DNA of 8,949 bases, taken from positions 1 to 8,949 of the forward strand of contig CAIVGD010000025.1 in NCBI GenBank assembly GCA_903905395.1. The letters run 5' to 3'. The first letter of the stretch is position 1. Each line of letters starts with the position of its first letter. Source of the stretch: an uncultured Verrucomicrobiota bacterium. Its GTDB lineage: Bacteria; Verrucomicrobiota; Verrucomicrobiia; Methylacidiphilales; Verrucolacustridaceae. Shown here in pieces: positions 5,738 to 8,949 of this stretch. A program made the position numbers and the translations under genes. The notes beneath the pieces were generated by a model that worked only from the letters and a program-made list of their open reading frames with translations, was not told where the DNA came from and did not search any database.

Positions 5738-7161
5738 TTCGTCTCTCCATGGTTGCGAAAGACCGGCATCTCCACACTTTCCGTGGGTTTTTCCATCCGT
5801 TTTTTCAATCGGATAGAATCGTGATACGTCACCAGCAGGAAGAAGCCCATGAGCACGACGACAAAGCAGGTCTGGATCCACCCCACCGTCTTGGCCCGGA
5901 GTTGACGACGCCGGACTGCCTCAACGATGGAAAAAAGAATGTGCCCGCCATCGAGGACGGGAATCGGCAGGAGATTGAGCACCGCGAGATTGATGTTGAG
6001 AATCACGCTGAAATAAAGCACCAACCGGGGATCAGTACGGAGGAGCCAGACCAATCTTTCAAAAATGCCGAGCGGACCACTGAGATGTTGCAAGCCCACG
6101 CTGGAGGCCGGGGTCACCAAGGCCCGCAGGGTCCGCAAGACCAGCCCCGCGGCCGAATCCACCTGCTCCTGCGGAGTCGGGTGGGTCACCTGAATGTCGT
6201 TAGGCTTCCAGATCACGCCGATCATCTTATCTTTCCGGTTGACGGCCTGCTCAGGCCGAACCAGAACTTTCACAACTTTCCCCGAGGCGCGCTGAACTCC
6301 CAAATCGAGAACTTCGCGGCCTGATTCCACTGCGGCCTTGACCGCGGCCGGACTCCATATTTTTTGTCCATCCAGCGTGATGAATTTGTCTCCGGCCAGG
6401 ATGCCGGCCCGCTCGGCCGGACCGTTCAGGATCACCTTGTCAACCATGGCCGCCTGGGCCGGATACATCTCAAAGCCCAGCCTCCGCAGTCCCTCCATCT
6501 CCGCATCCTTCTCGGGTAAAATCCTTGCCGTGACGATCTCCCGTCCATCCCGGTCCAGTTCGAGCAAAATCTCCCTGTCCGTCCCTAGGAGAATACTTTC
6601 GACTACCGCTCCGGGCCGGCCCGCCCAACGTTCCGGCCGGTGGTTGTCGATCGCCAGAATGACATCGCCGGGAAGAATCCCGGCCTTGGCCGCGGGAGTG
6701 CCGGGCTCGACCCAGCCGATCGTCGTCGTCCGATACGTCATATTTGTCGGCACCCCAAAAATCCAAACTCCGATTGCACAAACCACCCCCAGACCGAGGC
6801 TGGCCAGAGGCCCGGCCAGTGCGGTGAAGATTTTTGCTCCCGGAGGTGCTGGTGGCAGGTCCTTGATGTCCGCCTCCGATTTGCCTTCGATCTCCTCGGC
6901 TGGGATCATCTGAGGCAACTGCACGAATCCTCCCAGAGGCAGAAGGTTGATCTGCCACTCCACCCCATCCACCACCTTGCCGTAGATCTTCGGCCCGAAT
7001 CCGATGGCGAACTTCTCCACCACCAATCCCATCCGGCGCGCTGCCCATAAATGGCCCAATTCGTGCGCAGCAACCGTTAGCCCGAATAGAAAAAACGCCA
7101 GAACGATCGTCCCGCCGACCGTGACGATTTCCAGCCAGGGAATGGAAGTTAAAAAGCTCAT
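5734..7161 (-). CDS. rseP: Site-2 intramembrane zinc metalloprotease RseP
   Basis: RseP (YaeL, M50B family) cuts transmembrane segments, typically of anti-sigma factors during envelope stress, and clears signal-peptide remnants. The 475 residues compare with 450 in E. coli. The zinc motif H-E-L-G-H is at 33-37 in the first membrane helix, and the third ligand D404 lies in N-L-L-P-I-P-V-L-D-G-G-H (396-407). Between them are two tandem PDZ domains (about 145-215, with G-W-V-E-P-G-T-P-A-A-K-A-G, and about 238-305, with N-G-P-A-E-R-A-G), which gate substrate entry from the periplasm. A proline-rich charged stretch at 88-110 precedes the second helix. The last helix is at about 428-446, followed by a charged 29-residue tail. 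The ATG at 7161 overlaps the dxr stop as ATGA and has GGAGG six bases upstream; an extension 41 codons upstream would lie wholly inside dxr and is rejected. Its substrate anti-sigma factor is not in the window. Confidence 0.96.
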   Translation of the reverse strand: MSFLTSIPWLEIVTVGGTIVLAFFLFGLTVAAHELGHLWAARRMGLVVEKFAIGFGPKIYGKVVDGVEWQINLLPLGGFVQLPQMIPAEEIEGKSEADIKDLPPAPPGAKIFTALAGPLASLGLGVVCAIGVWIFGVPTNMTYRTTTIGWVEPGTPAAKAGILPGDVILAIDNHRPERWAGRPGAVVESILLGTDREILLELDRDGREIVTARILPEKDAEMEGLRRLGFEMYPAQAAMVDKVILNGPAERAGILAGDKFITLDGQKIWSPAAVKAAVESGREVLDLGVQRASGKVVKVLVRPEQAVNRKDKMIGVIWKPNDIQVTHPTPQEQVDSAAGLVLRTLRALVTPASSVGLQHLSGPLGIFERLVWLLRTDPRLVLYFSVILNINLAVLNLLPIPVLDGGHILFSIVEAVRRRQLRAKTVGWIQTCFVVVLMGFFLLVTYHDSIRLKKRMEKPTESVEMPVFRNHGETK

Positions 7162-8312
7162 GGTTTGCCTCCGACGATTGCTCGGGCCTGGATCCGCGCC
7201 CACTGATCCGCCGCAACGATCGCCGCGAGATCGGGTTCCTTCTGCGTTGAGTGTGATGACATGACGATTTCCACCATTTCCCATATCCTCGGGAAAGAAA
7301 TTCTACCTTCAAGAAAAGCCTCCACCGCCACCTCATTGGCCGCGTTGAACACCCCGGGAAGAGTTCCGCCAGCCTCCCCCGCTTCCCGAGCCAACCGCAG
7401 AGCCGGGAATCGTTTTTCATCGGGTGCTTCAAACGTGAGGGTTCCCAGTTTGGGCAGATCCAACGGCGGCAACCCGCTGGGCCTGCGCTCCGGATAGGTC
7501 ACGGCATATTGGATGGGAAAACACATGTCGGTGACGCTCAGTTGGGCGAGGACTGACCCATCCACGAATTCCACCAAGGAGTGAACGATGCTCTGCGGGT
7601 GCACGACCACTTCCACCTGGCTCATCGGCAGGCCAAAGAGCCAGTGGGCCTCGATCATCTCCAGTCCTTTATTGAACATCGTGGCAGAATCAATCGTGAT
7701 CTTTTTCCCCATCGACCAAGTCGGATGCTTCAGAGCCTGGGCGATCGTCACTTTTTTCATCTCCTCGGCGGAGCTTTGCCGAAAAGGCCCACCGGACGCG
7801 GTCAGAATAATTTTGCGGACTTCCTGATTCTTCGCACTCTGCAGGCACTGGAAAATGGCATTGTGTTCGCTATCGACGGGCAGAATTTTGCGTTGATTTT
7901 TCTTCGCCTCCCTCATCACTGCGGAACCGGCTAGGACGAGAATCTCTTTGCTGGCCACCGCCAGATCCTTCCCTGTACGCAGGGCGGCCAGGGAGGGTGC
8001 GAGTCCGGCCGTGCCGACGATCGCAACCAGAACCATTTCGGCCTCTGTCTCTTCCACCATCCGGGTTAAACCTTCCTCCCCTGGATAAAATTTTATTCCT
8101 TTTGGTATGTCCTTTTTCACCTTTTCCGCCGCCCGCGGGTCGGAGACCGCCACGGCCTCCACCCCGAACTCCCGAGCCTGTTCCAGAACCCTGTCGGTGC
8201 TTTTCGCAACCCCCAACCCGACGATCTTCATTTTGTCGGGCAAAGCCCTGGCGACCTTGCAAGTGCTCTCGCCGATGGATCCACTGGATCCAAGTAGGAT
8301 GACGCGTTTCAT
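7158..8312 (-). CDS. dxr: 1-deoxy-D-xylulose 5-phosphate reductoisomerase
   Basis: Dxr (IspC) rearranges and reduces DXP to 2-C-methyl-erythritol 4-phosphate with NADPH and a divalent metal, the first committed MEP pathway step and the fosmidomycin target. The 384 residues match the family (about 398 in E. coli). Seen: nucleotide-binding G-S-S-G-S-I-G at 8-14; A-S-K-E at 120-123 where most enzymes have A-N-K-E; metal ligands D147, E149 and E218 within P-V-D-S-E-H-N-A-I-F-Q-C-L and N-K-G-L-E; the flexible lid H-P-T-W-S-M-G at 196-202; and V-H-P-Q-S-I-V-H-S-L at 237-246. The start overlaps the cdsA stop as ATGA (8309-8312). Its own Shine-Dalgarno is weak, so translation probably depends on ribosomes arriving from cdsA. 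All catalytic residues appear intact. Confidence 0.97.
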   Translation of the reverse strand: MKRVILLGSSGSIGESTCKVARALPDKMKIVGLGVAKSTDRVLEQAREFGVEAVAVSDPRAAEKVKKDIPKGIKFYPGEEGLTRMVEETEAEMVLVAIVGTAGLAPSLAALRTGKDLAVASKEILVLAGSAVMREAKKNQRKILPVDSEHNAIFQCLQSAKNQEVRKIILTASGGPFRQSSAEEMKKVTIAQALKHPTWSMGKKITIDSATMFNKGLEMIEAHWLFGLPMSQVEVVVHPQSIVHSLVEFVDGSVLAQLSVTDMCFPIQYAVTYPERRPSGLPPLDLPKLGTLTFEAPDEKRFPALRLAREAGEAGGTLPGVFNAANEVAVEAFLEGRISFPRIWEMVEIVMSSHSTQKEPDLAAIVAADQWARIQARAIVGGKP

Positions 8313-8949
8313 ACTCTGCCCGTCAGGACGAGATATCCGTAAAACACCGGAAGGCTGAAGAGCAGGCTATCGACCAAGTCCAGAGCGCCACCTATCCCAG
8401 GAAGAAATTGGCCTGAGTCCTTCACACGGGCGTCCCGCTTGACCACCGATTCCCCCAGATCCCCGATCACACTGACGCCAGCCAAACCGATACCCAGAAT
8501 CCAACCGTGGACTCCCCTTAGGCTACCGAGTGACTCCGGAAAGTAATGAATCAGGGTCAGACTGGTCACGAGAGCGAGAATCAATCCGCCGCCGAGGCCC
8601 TCCCAGGTTTTCTTTGGGCTGATGACGGGGCTCAACTTATGCCGACCCAAAAGAGCCCCCGCCACATAGGCACCGACATCGGTGAATTTGGTTACGGCCA
8701 CCGCGTACACGAGAAGACCCACCCCTTTGGCATCAGGAACGCAGTAAAGAATCTTGGTCGCATAGTTGAGAAGATAAGGAACATAAAAAAATCCGAATAG
8801 GGTCAGGGCCATCGCCACGGTAGCTCCATCGATCCGCGGCTCGAACACCCGGCGGCTCAAGGCTCCGAGGATGACGAGAAGAACAAGGATGGCCTCGCCC
8901 GAAAAGGCGGTGGGGAATCTGCCTTGGGGCGACACCACGGAGAAGAAAG
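8309..8949 (-). CDS. cdsA: Phosphatidate cytidylyltransferase, partial (N-terminus beyond right edge)
   Basis: CdsA joins CTP and phosphatidic acid to CDP-diacylglycerol, the precursor of all bacterial glycerophospholipids, in the inner membrane. The frame is open to the window edge, so the visible 212 residues are the C-terminal part; the family usually has 270-290. In 8938-8309, conserved blocks are T-D-V-G-A-Y (86-91 counted from the GTG at 8938), I-S-P-K-K-T-W-E-G (106-114), and the CDP-DAG synthase signature G-D-L-G-E-S-V-V-K-R (159-168) with V-K-D-S-G-Q-F-L-P-G-I-G-G (172-184). Within that signature the usual P-G-H-G-G is P-G-I-G-G, and the following D-R is D-L. The ligand-binding Asp residues of K-D-S and the final V-D-S are kept, so activity is expected. 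The GTG at 8938 is not the real start. uppS often lies next upstream in this operon type and may do so here. Confidence 0.93.
   Translation of the reverse strand, partial: FFSVVSPQGRFPTAFSGEAILVLLVILGALSRRVFEPRIDGATVAMALTLFGFFYVPYLLNYATKILYCVPDAKGVGLLVYAVAVTKFTDVGAYVAGALLGRHKLSPVISPKKTWEGLGGGLILALVTSLTLIHYFPESLGSLRGVHGWILGIGLAGVSVIGDLGESVVKRDARVKDSGQFLPGIGGALDLVDSLLFSLPVFYGYLVLTGRV

Noticed and set aside
5738..5881. 48-codon N-terminal extension of ispG
   Set aside because: It overlaps the rseP 3' end in another frame, has no IspG similarity, and the ATG at 5737 has a good Shine-Dalgarno and the operon's usual ATGA overlap.
7162..7284. 41-codon N-terminal extension of rseP
   Set aside because: It is wholly inside dxr in another frame; the ATG at 7161 starts just before the first membrane helix and has GGAGG six bases upstream.
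6470..7432. 320-residue minus-strand frame
   Set aside because: It is a frame shadow of rseP and dxr, rich in Arg and Gly, without domains.

Overview
The window looks like chromosomal housekeeping DNA from a GC-rich bacterium, most likely of the PVC superphylum and probably Verrucomicrobiota. Three things point there: the long form of IspG with an extra central domain (typical of PVC, Chlamydiae and Bacteroidetes lineages and plants), a CdsA signature with the usual His and Arg replaced, and a cluster of GC-rich hairpins of a type I associate with intergenic repeats in such genomes. The phylum assignment is inference; no rRNA is present.

Layout. At the left edge a HAD-like hydrolase (minus strand, cut by the window end) diverges from a transporter of the organophosphate/phosphate antiporter (OPA) type of the major facilitator superfamily (547-1947, +). 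The transporter converges on uppP (2162-2947, -), the undecaprenyl-diphosphate phosphatase. uppP diverges from a small glycine-rich RRM RNA-binding protein gene (3171-3599, +). That gene has a plausible sigma70-type promoter, a 5' leader of about 138 nt that can fold so as to hide its Shine-Dalgarno sequence, and a textbook intrinsic terminator. A 365-base gap (3600-3964) follows, holding the terminator and at least four compact GC-rich hairpins.

From 8949 down to 3965 runs one tight minus-strand operon, cdsA (incomplete at the right edge) - dxr - rseP - ispG. Each of the three junctions is a 4-base ATGA overlap, so translation is probably coupled throughout. CdsA makes CDP-diacylglycerol for phospholipids. 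Dxr and IspG are the second and the penultimate enzymes of the MEP isoprenoid pathway. RseP is the site-2 intramembrane protease. With the separate uppP, most of the window serves membrane lipid and undecaprenyl carrier supply. 

I see no tRNA, rRNA, transposase, CRISPR array or defence gene. The two places that go beyond standard annotation are the RRM gene leader (3033-3170) and the hairpin cluster (3720-3860).
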